From: Labilibaculum manganireducens
GTDB lineage: Bacteria; Bacteroidota; Bacteroidia; Bacteroidales; Marinifilaceae
Direction: 5' to 3'
DNA: 64,000 nucleotides
Assembly (NCBI RefSeq): GCF_002843385.1
Contig: NZ_MVDE01000021.1
Location: 25,880-89,879 of the forward strand
In this document: positions 18,611-27,155 of the stretch, one piece after another
How the letters are laid out: every line of letters begins with the position of its first letter
Numbering within the stretch: position 1 is the stretch's first letter
Made by a program: the position numbers and the translations under genes
The notes under the pieces: model-generated
What the model was told of the DNA's origin: nothing
Databases searched by the model: none
What the model saw: the letters and a program-made list of their open reading frames with translations, nothing else

Positions 18611-19825
18611 ATGAAAAAATATTTTGTATTACTTGTATTGTTAATTGTTGTCAGTACTTCTTTTGCTCAGGAAAATGCGCAGTGGAGAGGTGTGAATCGT
18701 GATGGAATCTATCAGGAAGACGGATTGATGCAGAAATGGCCGGTTGATGGACCCGAATTAATATGGCATATTGAAGGTTTAGGTGAAGGACACTCTTCAG
18801 CCGCAATAACTAAAGATGCTGTTTATATAGGGGGTACAGAACTTGAAAATGGTTTTGTAATTGCATTGGATCATTCTGGCAAAGAGCTTTGGAAGCAGGT
18901 TTATGGTAAAGAATGGATGGATTCTTATAACGGTGTGCGCACAAGTCCAATGGTTTATGATGGTATCGTTTATGTGATGAGCGGTTTGGGAAAAATTACA
19001 GCCATGAGTGTTGCTGATGGAAACATTCTATGGTCAAAAAATATACTAACGGATTTTGGTTCTGAAAATACCCGTTGGGGAATAACAGAGAATCTTGTTG
19101 CAGATGGAGATAAATTATATTGTACTCCAGGAGGTTCAGAAGTTAGTATGATTGCATTAGATCGAAAATCGGGCCAGCTAATTTGGAAAGCAAAAGGAAA
19201 TGGCGAGAAATCAGCTTATTGTTCTCCTGCATTAATAAAGTTGGCAAACCGCAATTTATTGGTTACTCATACAAGTAGTTCAATAATTGGAGTTGATGCT
19301 GAAACCGGTACTTTACTTTGGTCGTTTGATCATCCCAATAAATATTCAATTCATCCAAACACTCCTTTGTATAAAGATGGGTATCTGTTTTGTTTTAGTG
19401 GATATGGTAAAGGAGGAGTAATGCTTGAACTCGTTGAAGATGGAGCTGGCGTAAAAGAGGTTTGGCGAAATGAGTTGATGGATAATCAGATGGGAGGAGC
19501 TGTTCTGCTTGATGGTAAGATATATGGTTCCGGGCACACTAATCGTGAATGGTTTTGTTTGGATTGGAAAACTGGTGAAGTATTGCATTCAGCTAAAATG
19601 TTAAGCAATGGGAACGTAGTTTATGCTGATGGCAAATTGTATTGTTACGGCGATAGCGGAGAAGTTGCTCTTGTTGATGTTAGCAATGGAAGTTTTGAAA
19701 AAGTGAGTTCGTTTCGGGTTCCTTTTGGTGAAAAACAACATTGGGCTCATTTAGTGATTAATAATAAAAGACTATATGTTCGTCATGGAAGTTCCTTGAT
19801 GGCCTATTCAATTAAAGCAAACTAA
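18611..19825 (+). CDS. PQQ-type beta-propeller protein 1
   Basis: A 404-residue secreted protein with a cleavable signal (ending TSFAQ-ENAQ). The mature part opens with QWRGVNRDGIYQEDGLMQKW, a motif shared with three paralogues in the cluster. It then forms an eight-bladed propeller with tryptophan-docking repeats of the PQQ-dehydrogenase type (SVADGNILWSK, DRKSGQLIWKAKG, DAETGTLLWSF, DWKTGEVLHSA). No neighbouring Cys pair or clear catalytic Asp of methanol or glucose dehydrogenases is visible, so it may bind a ligand or partner rather than act as an oxidase. It is the first of twenty co-oriented genes, 25 bases from the next. Confidence 0.75.
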   Translation: MKKYFVLLVLLIVVSTSFAQENAQWRGVNRDGIYQEDGLMQKWPVDGPELIWHIEGLGEGHSSAAITKDAVYIGGTELENGFVIALDHSGKELWKQVYGKEWMDSYNGVRTSPMVYDGIVYVMSGLGKITAMSVADGNILWSKNILTDFGSENTRWGITENLVADGDKLYCTPGGSEVSMIALDRKSGQLIWKAKGNGEKSAYCSPALIKLANRNLLVTHTSSSIIGVDAETGTLLWSFDHPNKYSIHPNTPLYKDGYLFCFSGYGKGGVMLELVEDGAGVKEVWRNELMDNQMGGAVLLDGKIYGSGHTNREWFCLDWKTGEVLHSAKMLSNGNVVYADGKLYCYGDSGEVALVDVSNGSFEKVSSFRVPFGEKQHWAHLVINNKRLYVRHGSSLMAYSIKAN

Positions 19826-19850
19826 GAACAATACAAAACCTATCAAACGT

Positions 19851-21101
19851 ATGAATCGACTACTACTTGTCAGTATTGCATTAATAAGTGTTCTGACTCA
19901 GTGCAAAACAGAAATACAAAAAAGCGAATGGCGTGGCCCAAATCGATCTGGCGTTTATGCTGAAACTGGATTGCTAAAGGAATGGCCGGAGGAAGGCCCT
20001 AAAATGCTTTGGCATCTGGATGGTATTCCTACAGGTTATTCTTCAGCTGCAATCGCTCATAATACTGTTTACCTTACCGGATTAAAGGACTCTATGGATT
20101 ACTTGGTGGCCATTAATATGGAAGGAAAATTAAAATGGCAAATTCCTTATGGCCGTGGATGGGATGCATCATTTGTTGATTCCCGTTGTACTCCAACTAT
20201 TGAGGATGAAAGAATTTATCTGTCGAGCGGAAGAGGGGATTTAGCCTGTGTAAATGCTCTTTCCGGAGAGATGATTTGGCAGAAAAAGGCCAATGAAATA
20301 TTTGAAGGAGAGTGCGGGGAATGGGGGATTTCTGAATCATTGCTTCTATATAAGGATTTGGTTTTTTATACTCCTTGCGGAAAGAAAACAACGATGATTG
20401 CGTTGAATAAAATGACCGGAGAAACCGTTTGGGAATCGAAAAGTTTAGATGATAAATCCGCCTATGTTTCTCCTCTTTTAATTGATAGAAATGGCAAGAA
20501 ACAAATCGTAACTGTAACAGAAAACAATGCAATAGGCGTTAATCCAGAAAATGGAAATATTGACTGGCAATTTGATTACGGCAGTTATGCTGCCGGAGAA
20601 TGGAAAGCCAATATCAATACCAATACACCATTGTACAAAAACGGAAAAATATTTATAACCAATGGTTATGACCATCATTCAGTAATGCTTGATTTAAATG
20701 AAGAAGCCTCGGAGGTTGAACTTTCGTATGTAGATTCATTATTGGATGTTCATCATGGAGGCGCTGTTCTGCGGGATGGTTATATATACGGTGCAAATTG
20801 GATCAATAATAGAAATGGATATTGGGTTTGCATGGAATGGGAAACAGGTAAGAAAATGTATGAGACTGAGTGGGAAAATAAAGGTTCAATCATTTCGGCT
20901 GAAGGAATGCTTTATTGCTATGATGAGAAAGATGGTAATGTAGCCCTGGTAAAAGCAGACCCGAAAGAATTTAAAGTAATAAGTTCGTTTAAAGTACCAT
21001 ATGGAAAAGGTCCATATTGGGCTCACATGGTAATTAATGATGGCGTATTATATGTTCGTCATGCCACTGCTATAATGGCATATTCTATTAAAGAAAAGTA
21101 A
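19851..21101 (+). CDS. PQQ-type beta-propeller protein 2, probable lipoprotein
   Basis: A 416-residue paralogue of the preceding protein. The signal ends VLTQCKTEIQ, and Cys may be lipidated (Gln at -1 is unusual, but it is shared by the next paralogue). The marker EWRGPNRSGVYAETGLLKEW is followed by propeller repeats: NALSGEMIWQKK, NKMTGETVWESK, NPENGNIDWQFDYG and EWETGKKMYETEW. The final blade is GPYWAHMVINDGVLYVRHAT, conserved in all paralogues. Location is probably the periplasm or outer membrane. Ligand and role are unknown. Confidence 0.75.
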   Translation: MNRLLLVSIALISVLTQCKTEIQKSEWRGPNRSGVYAETGLLKEWPEEGPKMLWHLDGIPTGYSSAAIAHNTVYLTGLKDSMDYLVAINMEGKLKWQIPYGRGWDASFVDSRCTPTIEDERIYLSSGRGDLACVNALSGEMIWQKKANEIFEGECGEWGISESLLLYKDLVFYTPCGKKTTMIALNKMTGETVWESKSLDDKSAYVSPLLIDRNGKKQIVTVTENNAIGVNPENGNIDWQFDYGSYAAGEWKANINTNTPLYKNGKIFITNGYDHHSVMLDLNEEASEVELSYVDSLLDVHHGGAVLRDGYIYGANWINNRNGYWVCMEWETGKKMYETEWENKGSIISAEGMLYCYDEKDGNVALVKADPKEFKVISSFKVPYGKGPYWAHMVINDGVLYVRHATAIMAYSIKEK

Positions 21102-21128
21102 AATATAGTAAACCCTAACCCAAGTCTC

Positions 21129-22352
21129 ATGAAACTTATAAATATTTTTTTTGTCGCGTTTAGTTCTTTATTACTAGTTCAGTGTAAGAATGCAGCTCAG
21201 CAAAGCGAATGGCGTGGTCCGGATAGAAATGGAATTTATACGGAAACTAATCTTCTTAAAGTTTGGCCTGAAAATGGGCCTGAGCTTTTGTGGAAGTTCG
21301 AGGATTTAGGATTAGGTTATTCTTCCGCGGCTGTTACAGATGATAAGGTATATACTTCAGGAACCATCGATAGTATGAGCTATATTTTCTCTTTCGGTTT
21401 AAGTGGTAATTTAATCTGGAAAAAGGAATATGGTAAAGAATGGTCAGAGAATTTCCCCGGTGGACGTTCAACACCTCAGATTTATGATGGAAAAGGATAT
21501 TTACTGACCGGATTAGGAAAACTCATCTGCTTTGATGCAGAAAAGGGCGATTTTATTTGGACCAAGGATTTGTTTCGTGATTTCGACGGGCAAAATGTTT
21601 TCTATGGAATTACTGAGAACTTATTAATTGATGACGACAAGTTAATTTGTACGCCTGGCGGCCTTGACGCAAATGTAATTGCATTGAATAAAGATACTGG
21701 TGATCTTATCTGGAAGAGTGCAGGAGTGGGTGAGAAAAGTGCTTATTGTTCTCCTTTGATAATCACGCATAAAGAAAAAAAATACTTGATTACCAATACT
21801 GCGAAGTCATTGATATCCATCGATCCGGATAATGGCAAATTAATGTGGAGTTATGAATTAAAGTATCCTCATGGTATTCATGGTAATACGCCGATTTATA
21901 AGGATGACTATGTATTTACTATGAATGGTTGGGGATTTGGAAGCGTAATGCTAAAGATAAAAGACGATGGACAAGCGGTAGAAGAGGTTTGGACAAGTGG
22001 TTTATTCGATTTAGAGCATGGCGGTGCAGTTTTGATTGATGAGAATTTATTTGGAACAGATTATACGACGAAGAGTTTTTCTTGTGTTGATATGAAAACC
22101 GGTGAGGTGAAGAAAACTGTGAAAGATCTGGCACCTGGTACCGTGATTGCTGCCGACGGTATGATTTATTGTTACGCTTATTCTGGCGAGTTGGCTTTAA
22201 TTCAACCTATGGCGAATGGTTTTGAGGTAGTGAGTCGTTTCCATGTCCCGGGGGTGAAGAGGGATCATATTGCTCATCCTGTTATTAAAGAAGGGAAGAT
22301 GTATATTAGATATGCCAATGGAATGTATGTGTATTCGATAGTGAATACCTGA
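21129..22352 (+). CDS. PQQ-type beta-propeller protein 3, probable lipoprotein
   Basis: The third tandem paralogue, 407 residues, with a signal ending LLVQCKNAAQQ, so probably lipidated. It carries the same EWRGPDRNGIYTETNLLKVW opening. Repeats such as DAEKGDFIWTKD, NKDTGDLIWKSAG, DPDNGKLMWSYE and DMKTGEVKKT mark the blades. The order and spacing of genes 1-3 (25 and 27 bases between) point to local duplication and cotranscription. The copies are clearly diverged, so they are likely to have separate ligands or partners. Confidence 0.75.
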   Translation: MKLINIFFVAFSSLLLVQCKNAAQQSEWRGPDRNGIYTETNLLKVWPENGPELLWKFEDLGLGYSSAAVTDDKVYTSGTIDSMSYIFSFGLSGNLIWKKEYGKEWSENFPGGRSTPQIYDGKGYLLTGLGKLICFDAEKGDFIWTKDLFRDFDGQNVFYGITENLLIDDDKLICTPGGLDANVIALNKDTGDLIWKSAGVGEKSAYCSPLIITHKEKKYLITNTAKSLISIDPDNGKLMWSYELKYPHGIHGNTPIYKDDYVFTMNGWGFGSVMLKIKDDGQAVEEVWTSGLFDLEHGGAVLIDENLFGTDYTTKSFSCVDMKTGEVKKTVKDLAPGTVIAADGMIYCYAYSGELALIQPMANGFEVVSRFHVPGVKRDHIAHPVIKEGKMYIRYANGMYVYSIVNT

Positions 22353-22427
22353 TACCTAAAAGGCGTAATTTACTTTGGCAGATGTTGATGGAATCTGCGA
22401 AAAAACAAATTGATATTATAACTGAAT

Positions 22428-23852
22428 ATGCTGTCGAAAAGAAGCGAAAAAGGATTAATTCTCTTGTCTGTTGTTGTAGCAGGGATATTGTTTGTGTGTT
22501 GGTTGGCTTACAATCCTGTAAAGGATATTCATGCCAATATCCCTGGAATGGATAATCGCCCTGCACAGAGTGAATCTTCTGAAAGAATTTTGATAGGAGA
22601 AGGATTTGACTTTTATTCTGAATATTCTTCAGATTTAACTGGGAAATGGACTCAATTTCGAGGAGCAAAATCGGATAACATTTCGACTGATAAAACAAAA
22701 CTAATTAATAATTGGGGAGCTGGTCCAAAAGTTGATTGGCAGGTTGAATTGGGCGAAGGACATGCTGCACCAGTTGTGTATAATGGAAAGGTTTATGTTC
22801 TTGATTACGATGAAGTGAAAAAGGCTGATGCCTTGCGTTGTTTTTCTCTGGAGACAGGAGTGGAGCTTTGGCGCAGATGGTATCGGGTTCATATCAAGCG
22901 AAATCACGGAATGTCAAGAACGGTTCCTGCAATCAATGATAAATATATTGTTACCATGGGACCGCGTTGTCATGTTATGTGCACCGATCCTAATACAGGT
23001 GAGTTCCTATGGGGACTCGATCTGGTAAAAGAATATATGTCAGAGATTCCTTTTTGGTATACAGGTCAGTGTCCTATTTTGGATGACAATACTGTTATTC
23101 TGGCTCCGGGTGGAAAATCACTGCTTATTGCTGTCGATTGTGCCACAGGAAAAGTGCTTTGGGAAACACCCAACCCCGATAATTGGCAAATGTCTCATTC
23201 ATCGGTTATGCCGATGACTTTTGATGGGAAAAAGATGTGGGTTTATGCTGCTGTTGGAGGAATTGTTGGTGTTTCAGCCGAAGGCGATGATGCAGGACAA
23301 ATTCTGTGGAAAACAAAAGATTTTTCTCCATCCGTAGTTGCTCCATCGCCTGTTGTACTGAAAAACGGCAAAATATTCATGACTGCTGGTTATGGTGCAG
23401 GCTCAATTCTATTTCAGGTCAAAAAGAATGGAAATTCATATAAAGTGGCTGCGCTTCAAAAATTCAAACCGAAAGATGGTGTTGCCTCCGAGCAGCAAAC
23501 ACCTATCGTTTACAAAGATCGTATGTTTGCTATCTTACCTAAGGATGCCGGAGGAATGAGAAATCGATTTGTCTGCTGTGATCCAAATGATTGCACTAAA
23601 ATTATATGGACAAGCGGAACGAATGATCGCTTTGGTTTGGGACCTTATATTGTTGCTGATGGTAAGTTCTTTATTCTGAAAGATGATGGTACTTTGACTA
23701 TAGCCAAAGCAAGCACTGAAAAGTTTGAACTGTTGGATAAAACGAAAGTTTTGGATGGGCACGATGCCTGGGGACCTTTGGTTGTTACCGATGGAAGATT
23801 GTTAATGCGGGATTCCAAGCATCTTTTGTGTATTGATGTTAGAGCAAATTAA
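22428..23852 (+). CDS. PQQ-type beta-propeller protein 4, membrane-anchored
   Basis: A 474-residue protein held by one N-terminal membrane segment (about residues 10-28), with the propeller outside the cytoplasm. The opening WTQFRGAKSDNISTDKTKL is a variant of the paralogue marker. Repeats include SLETGVELWRRW, DPNTGEFLWGLD and DCATGKVLWETPN. It carries several Cys, including VCCDPNDC near the C-terminus, which the first three lack. Similar propellers occur with the Fe-S gene set that follows here, so it may be a dedicated part of the redox unit. It starts 75 bases after gene 3 and ends 11 bases before the next gene. Confidence 0.75.
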   Translation: MLSKRSEKGLILLSVVVAGILFVCWLAYNPVKDIHANIPGMDNRPAQSESSERILIGEGFDFYSEYSSDLTGKWTQFRGAKSDNISTDKTKLINNWGAGPKVDWQVELGEGHAAPVVYNGKVYVLDYDEVKKADALRCFSLETGVELWRRWYRVHIKRNHGMSRTVPAINDKYIVTMGPRCHVMCTDPNTGEFLWGLDLVKEYMSEIPFWYTGQCPILDDNTVILAPGGKSLLIAVDCATGKVLWETPNPDNWQMSHSSVMPMTFDGKKMWVYAAVGGIVGVSAEGDDAGQILWKTKDFSPSVVAPSPVVLKNGKIFMTAGYGAGSILFQVKKNGNSYKVAALQKFKPKDGVASEQQTPIVYKDRMFAILPKDAGGMRNRFVCCDPNDCTKIIWTSGTNDRFGLGPYIVADGKFFILKDDGTLTIAKASTEKFELLDKTKVLDGHDAWGPLVVTDGRLLMRDSKHLLCIDVRAN

Positions 23853-23863
23853 ATAGAACTACA

Positions 23864-24826
23864 ATGAAAAATAAATTGATATTATGGCTTTTGGTAGTTT
23901 TACTACTTGTTGTTGTTGCTATTATGGCAAAAGATTTGTTTGTCAGTCAAAATAAACCACAGGAAAATGTTTATGAATACGATTTGAAAGAATTACGAAA
24001 GGTTGATTCATCAAAAATTAGTCATAAAGAAGTAAAACAAATTAAGATTCAGGCCAATGAACTTCATGGGATTGCAGTTGATGGCAAAGATCAGATTTAT
24101 GTGACTACTGATGAAAATATATTGGTTTTAGATTCAGATGGAAAACAAATCAACTCATTAAAAATGAAAGGAAATGCCCGATGCCTAACGGTAGCGGAAA
24201 ATGGAAATATTTTGGTTGGTCTGGGCAATCGTGTCGATATCAGAAAACCGGATGGAAGTTTTCGAAACAGTTTTATAGTTGCAGGTGAAAAAGCATTCAT
24301 TACTTCAATTGCTATTGATGGAGACAATGTTTACGTAGCTGATGCAGGACAAAAGATTGTACATCATTACAATATTGAAGGAGAGAAAATAAACGAAATT
24401 GGTGGAAAAAATCCAGAGGCAGGAATCAAAGGTTTTGTAATTCCAAGTCCGTATTTTGATTTATTGATGGGCAGACAAGGTGAGCTTTGGGTTGTAAATC
24501 CGGGCAGACATGCTTTCGAAGCCTACAATTCCAGCGGAGTGCAAATTTCCTCATGGGAACGAACTTCTATGAGTTTGGATGGTTTTAGTGGTTGTTGCAA
24601 TCCTTCCAATGCAGCAATGCTTTCTGATGGTTCATTTGTAACGGCAGAGAAAGGGCTGGAAAGAGTGAAAATTCATTTGCCTTCCGGTGATTTTAAATCG
24701 GTTGTTGCAGCTCCTGAATTATTTGAAATAGGAACAGTTGGTATTGACCTTGCAGTTGATTCTAAGGATAGGATTCTGGTTTTGGATCCTGTACAGAAAA
24801 TGATACGAATATTTGAAGCAAAATAA
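23864..24826 (+). CDS. NHL-repeat six-bladed propeller, membrane-anchored
   Basis: A 320-residue protein with one N-terminal membrane helix (residues about 5-22) and an external NHL-type propeller. Blades show GIAVDGKDQIYVTTDENI, SIAIDGDNVYVADAGQKIV and GIDLAVDSKDRILVLDP. A distinctive FSGCCNPSNAAML segment, with two adjacent Cys, lies near residue 245 and is followed by GSFVTAEKGLERVKI. I recall this Cys-Cys motif in NHL proteins encoded next to NapH-like ferredoxins in several phyla, but could not check it. It lies 11 bases after the previous gene and three bases before the next, so it is tightly cotranscribed. Confidence 0.72.
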   Translation: MKNKLILWLLVVLLLVVVAIMAKDLFVSQNKPQENVYEYDLKELRKVDSSKISHKEVKQIKIQANELHGIAVDGKDQIYVTTDENILVLDSDGKQINSLKMKGNARCLTVAENGNILVGLGNRVDIRKPDGSFRNSFIVAGEKAFITSIAIDGDNVYVADAGQKIVHHYNIEGEKINEIGGKNPEAGIKGFVIPSPYFDLLMGRQGELWVVNPGRHAFEAYNSSGVQISSWERTSMSLDGFSGCCNPSNAAMLSDGSFVTAEKGLERVKIHLPSGDFKSVVAAPELFEIGTVGIDLAVDSKDRILVLDPVQKMIRIFEAK

Positions 24827-24829
24827 ACG

Positions 24830-25030
24830 ATGATCAACAGAAGAGAATTTTTAAGAAATGGATTTAGAGGCTTGCTTTTAGGAAGTTTGGCTGTGATGAG
24901 CGGAACTCTGATTCTTCGAAATTACGGAGGTGAAGAAGCTTCTTGCGATTTTGATTTTCTATGCAAAGGCTGCGATAAGCTAAAAGCTTGCCGACTTCCG
25001 GAAGGTGTAAAATTTAAAGAATCCAAATAG
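24830..25030 (+). CDS. Small Tat-signal cysteine protein
   Basis: A 66-residue protein that starts with a twin-arginine signal (NRREFLRNGFRG, then a hydrophobic stretch of about 18 residues). The mature part is only about 30 residues and has four Cys (SCDFDFLCKGCDKLKAC), enough for one Fe-S cluster or a disulphide pair. Tat export implies it folds or takes up a cofactor in the cytoplasm. It begins three bases after the NHL gene. No family name is known to me. The position before the Tat polyferredoxin suggests an electron-transfer or assembly role. Confidence 0.65.
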   Translation: MINRREFLRNGFRGLLLGSLAVMSGTLILRNYGGEEASCDFDFLCKGCDKLKACRLPEGVKFKESK

Positions 25031-25108
25031 ACCTGACAGAGTTAAAAAAAAACTGTCAGAGTCGTGTGAGCGACAAATAATGTTTTGTTACTTGATTTTG
25101 AATAAAAG

Positions 25109-25669
25109 ATGAAAAAAGACAGAAGAGACTTTCTCAATACCTGTTTTCGTTTTGTGGCGGGAGCTGGTATTGTGGGTGTTGCAGGAGTTTTGGCAGTAAA
25201 AAGCCAAAAAGGAGATTTTCTTTGGCAGTTAGATCCTGCAAAATGCACGCAATGCGGACGTTGTGCTACTAGTTGTGTGGTGACACCATCGGCAGTGAAA
25301 TGCATTCATGTTTACGATATGTGCGGATATTGTGATTTGTGTGGAGGATATTTTCGTCCAAATGTAAAGAATTTATCAACCGGTGCCGAAAATCAGCTTT
25401 GTCCTACCGGAGCAATCAAACGATCTTATGTGGAAGATCCGTTTTTCAAATATGAAATTATTGATGAGCTGTGTATTGGTTGCGGAAAATGTGTGAAGGG
25501 CTGTGGTGCATTTGGAAACGGTTCATTGCAGCTTCAGGTTAGTCACGATCTTTGTGTGAATTGCAATCAGTGCGCCATTGCCAGAGATTGTCCTTCCGAT
25601 GCATTTTCAAGAGTGCCAATTGAACAAGCTTATAAGTTTGCCGGTTTTAAAACAAATAAAAAAATATAA
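25109..25669 (+). CDS. Tat-exported polyferredoxin, NapG/HybA-like
   Basis: A 186-residue protein with a twin-arginine signal (KKDRRDFLNTCFRF) and then an extended set of [4Fe-4S] motifs: CTQCGRCATSC, CGYCDLCGGYF, CIGCGKCVKGCG and CVNCNQCAIARDCP. Three or four clusters are likely, in the manner of NapG or other periplasmic electron carriers. It should shuttle electrons on the outer face of the inner membrane between the NapH-like protein encoded next and another partner, possibly a propeller. Nine bases separate it from the following gene. Confidence 0.8.
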   Translation: MKKDRRDFLNTCFRFVAGAGIVGVAGVLAVKSQKGDFLWQLDPAKCTQCGRCATSCVVTPSAVKCIHVYDMCGYCDLCGGYFRPNVKNLSTGAENQLCPTGAIKRSYVEDPFFKYEIIDELCIGCGKCVKGCGAFGNGSLQLQVSHDLCVNCNQCAIARDCPSDAFSRVPIEQAYKFAGFKTNKKI

Positions 25670-25678
25670 TCGATCACA

Positions 25679-26941
25679 ATGAAGAAAAGCTTAGCCTTTA
25701 TCTCTTTACTGATATTTTTTGTGGGAATGGAATTTGCAGCCTTTTCACAACAGCAGCGTTTCCCTAAACCCGAATTTGAATCGGGTTATGCACAGCCGGT
25801 TACATCAATGCCGGTGCCACGTGATGGAATGTTTGCTTTATTGGATGTATTGGTGTTAATTGCAGTACTTAGTCTGATTACCTGGTTTATCTTAAAGAAA
25901 AGATCAAGAACCGGAGTCGTTGCAGTATCCATTTTTTCCATTTTATATTTTGGTTTTTTCAGGGAAGGATGTGTCTGTTCTGTGGGTTCTGTTCAGAATG
26001 TTGTTCTGGCCTTATTCAATCCTGGTTATCACATTCCTTTATCTGCCTTGGCTTTTTTTGTGATTCCTTTAGCTTATACGCTTTTTTTTGGCAGAACATT
26101 TTGTGCCGGTGTTTGTCCGCTCGGAGCAGTGCAAGATGTCTTTTTGATGCGTCCTGTAACTTTGAAAAAGTGGTTGCAGAAAGCATTGGGTTTAATTCCA
26201 TTCATCTATTTGGGATTATCGGTTTTATATGCAGCTACAGCAACCGATTTTATCATTTGCAGGTACGACCCATTCGTGGGGATTTTCAGATTTAATGCAA
26301 CATTTTTCATGTTTGCTATAGGAGCAGCTTTTTTACTAATCAGCATTTTTATAGCAAGACCTTATTGTCGGTTTTTTTGTCCATATGGTGTGCTTTTGAA
26401 TTTAGTGAGCAGAGTTTCCAAAAATCATTTGACCATAACACCTTCTAATTGCATTCAATGCAAACTTTGTGAGAACTCATGTCCTTTGGATGCCATCAAC
26501 AAACCTGTTGTGGTGAAACAAATGGAAGACAAGAGATCTGCTACGCGAAGGTTTATTCTATTGAGTTTAATTATTCCTGCATTAATGATTGTTGGCGGAT
26601 GGACAGGTGCAAATTTTCATGAAAATCTGGCAAAAGTAAATTCTAAAGTTCGTTTGGCAGATGAAATGCTTCATTTCGATTCAAAAACGATGAAAGAAAG
26701 TCTGGAAATTGAAGGATTCAGAACTTCAGGAAAGCCAGTTGAGCAACTGTATTTGGAAGCTGCCGAAATCGTAAAGCAGTTTTATTACGGCGGTTGGATT
26801 CTTGGCGCTTTTATTGGTTTGGTTATTGGTTTGGCCTTATCCGGATTATCAAGATACCAATATCGTGAAGATTATTCGCCTGATAAAGGGGCTTGTGTGA
26901 GTTGTGCACGCTGTTTGAAATATTGTCCTGTAGAAAAATAA
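25679..26941 (+). CDS. NapH/NosR-like membrane polyferredoxin
   Basis: A 420-residue integral membrane protein with about five or six membrane helices. Cys motifs on the cytoplasmic side are typical of the NapH/NosR/CcoG group: REGCVCSVGSVQN, CAGVCPLGAVQD and CRFFCPYGVL between helices, then the ferredoxin motif CIQCKLCENSCPLDA and, after a last helix, CVSCARCLKYCP at the extreme C-terminus. Such proteins pass electrons across the membrane or from quinol to periplasmic carriers. It follows the Tat polyferredoxin directly, as napH follows napG. No NosR-type FMN-binding domain is seen. Confidence 0.82.
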   Translation: MKKSLAFISLLIFFVGMEFAAFSQQQRFPKPEFESGYAQPVTSMPVPRDGMFALLDVLVLIAVLSLITWFILKKRSRTGVVAVSIFSILYFGFFREGCVCSVGSVQNVVLALFNPGYHIPLSALAFFVIPLAYTLFFGRTFCAGVCPLGAVQDVFLMRPVTLKKWLQKALGLIPFIYLGLSVLYAATATDFIICRYDPFVGIFRFNATFFMFAIGAAFLLISIFIARPYCRFFCPYGVLLNLVSRVSKNHLTITPSNCIQCKLCENSCPLDAINKPVVVKQMEDKRSATRRFILLSLIIPALMIVGGWTGANFHENLAKVNSKVRLADEMLHFDSKTMKESLEIEGFRTSGKPVEQLYLEAAEIVKQFYYGGWILGAFIGLVIGLALSGLSRYQYREDYSPDKGACVSCARCLKYCPVEK

Positions 26942-26950
26942 TAGGTAAAA

Positions 26951-27141
26951 CCTGACAGAGTCGAAGACCTGTAAGCGTTTAATTGAATGATAAGATTTTG
27001 TGGTGAAAAGAAGGATTAACCACAAAGAAAAACAAAGGATAGCACTAAGCAGCACAAAGTAAAAAGAAGAATTAATCAGGTAGAGAAACCTGACAGAGTC
27101 GAAGACCTGTAAGTGTTTAATTGAATGATAAGATTTTGTGG
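26951..27141. repeat. Tandem duplication of a CCTGACAG spacer element
   Basis: A stretch starting CCTGACAGAGTCGAAGACCT and running on through TTGAATGATAAGATTTTGTG occurs at 26951 and again at 27089, a spacing of 138 bases, with only one or two changes. It fills the spacer before the next propeller gene. Confidence 0.75.
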
Positions 27142-27155
27142 TAAAAAATTGATCT

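Noticed and set aside
18611..24826. Assigning the propellers as quinoprotein alcohol or glucose dehydrogenases
   Set aside because: Only the blade motifs match. PQQ-contact and catalytic residues could not be identified, so a PQQ enzyme name is not supported.
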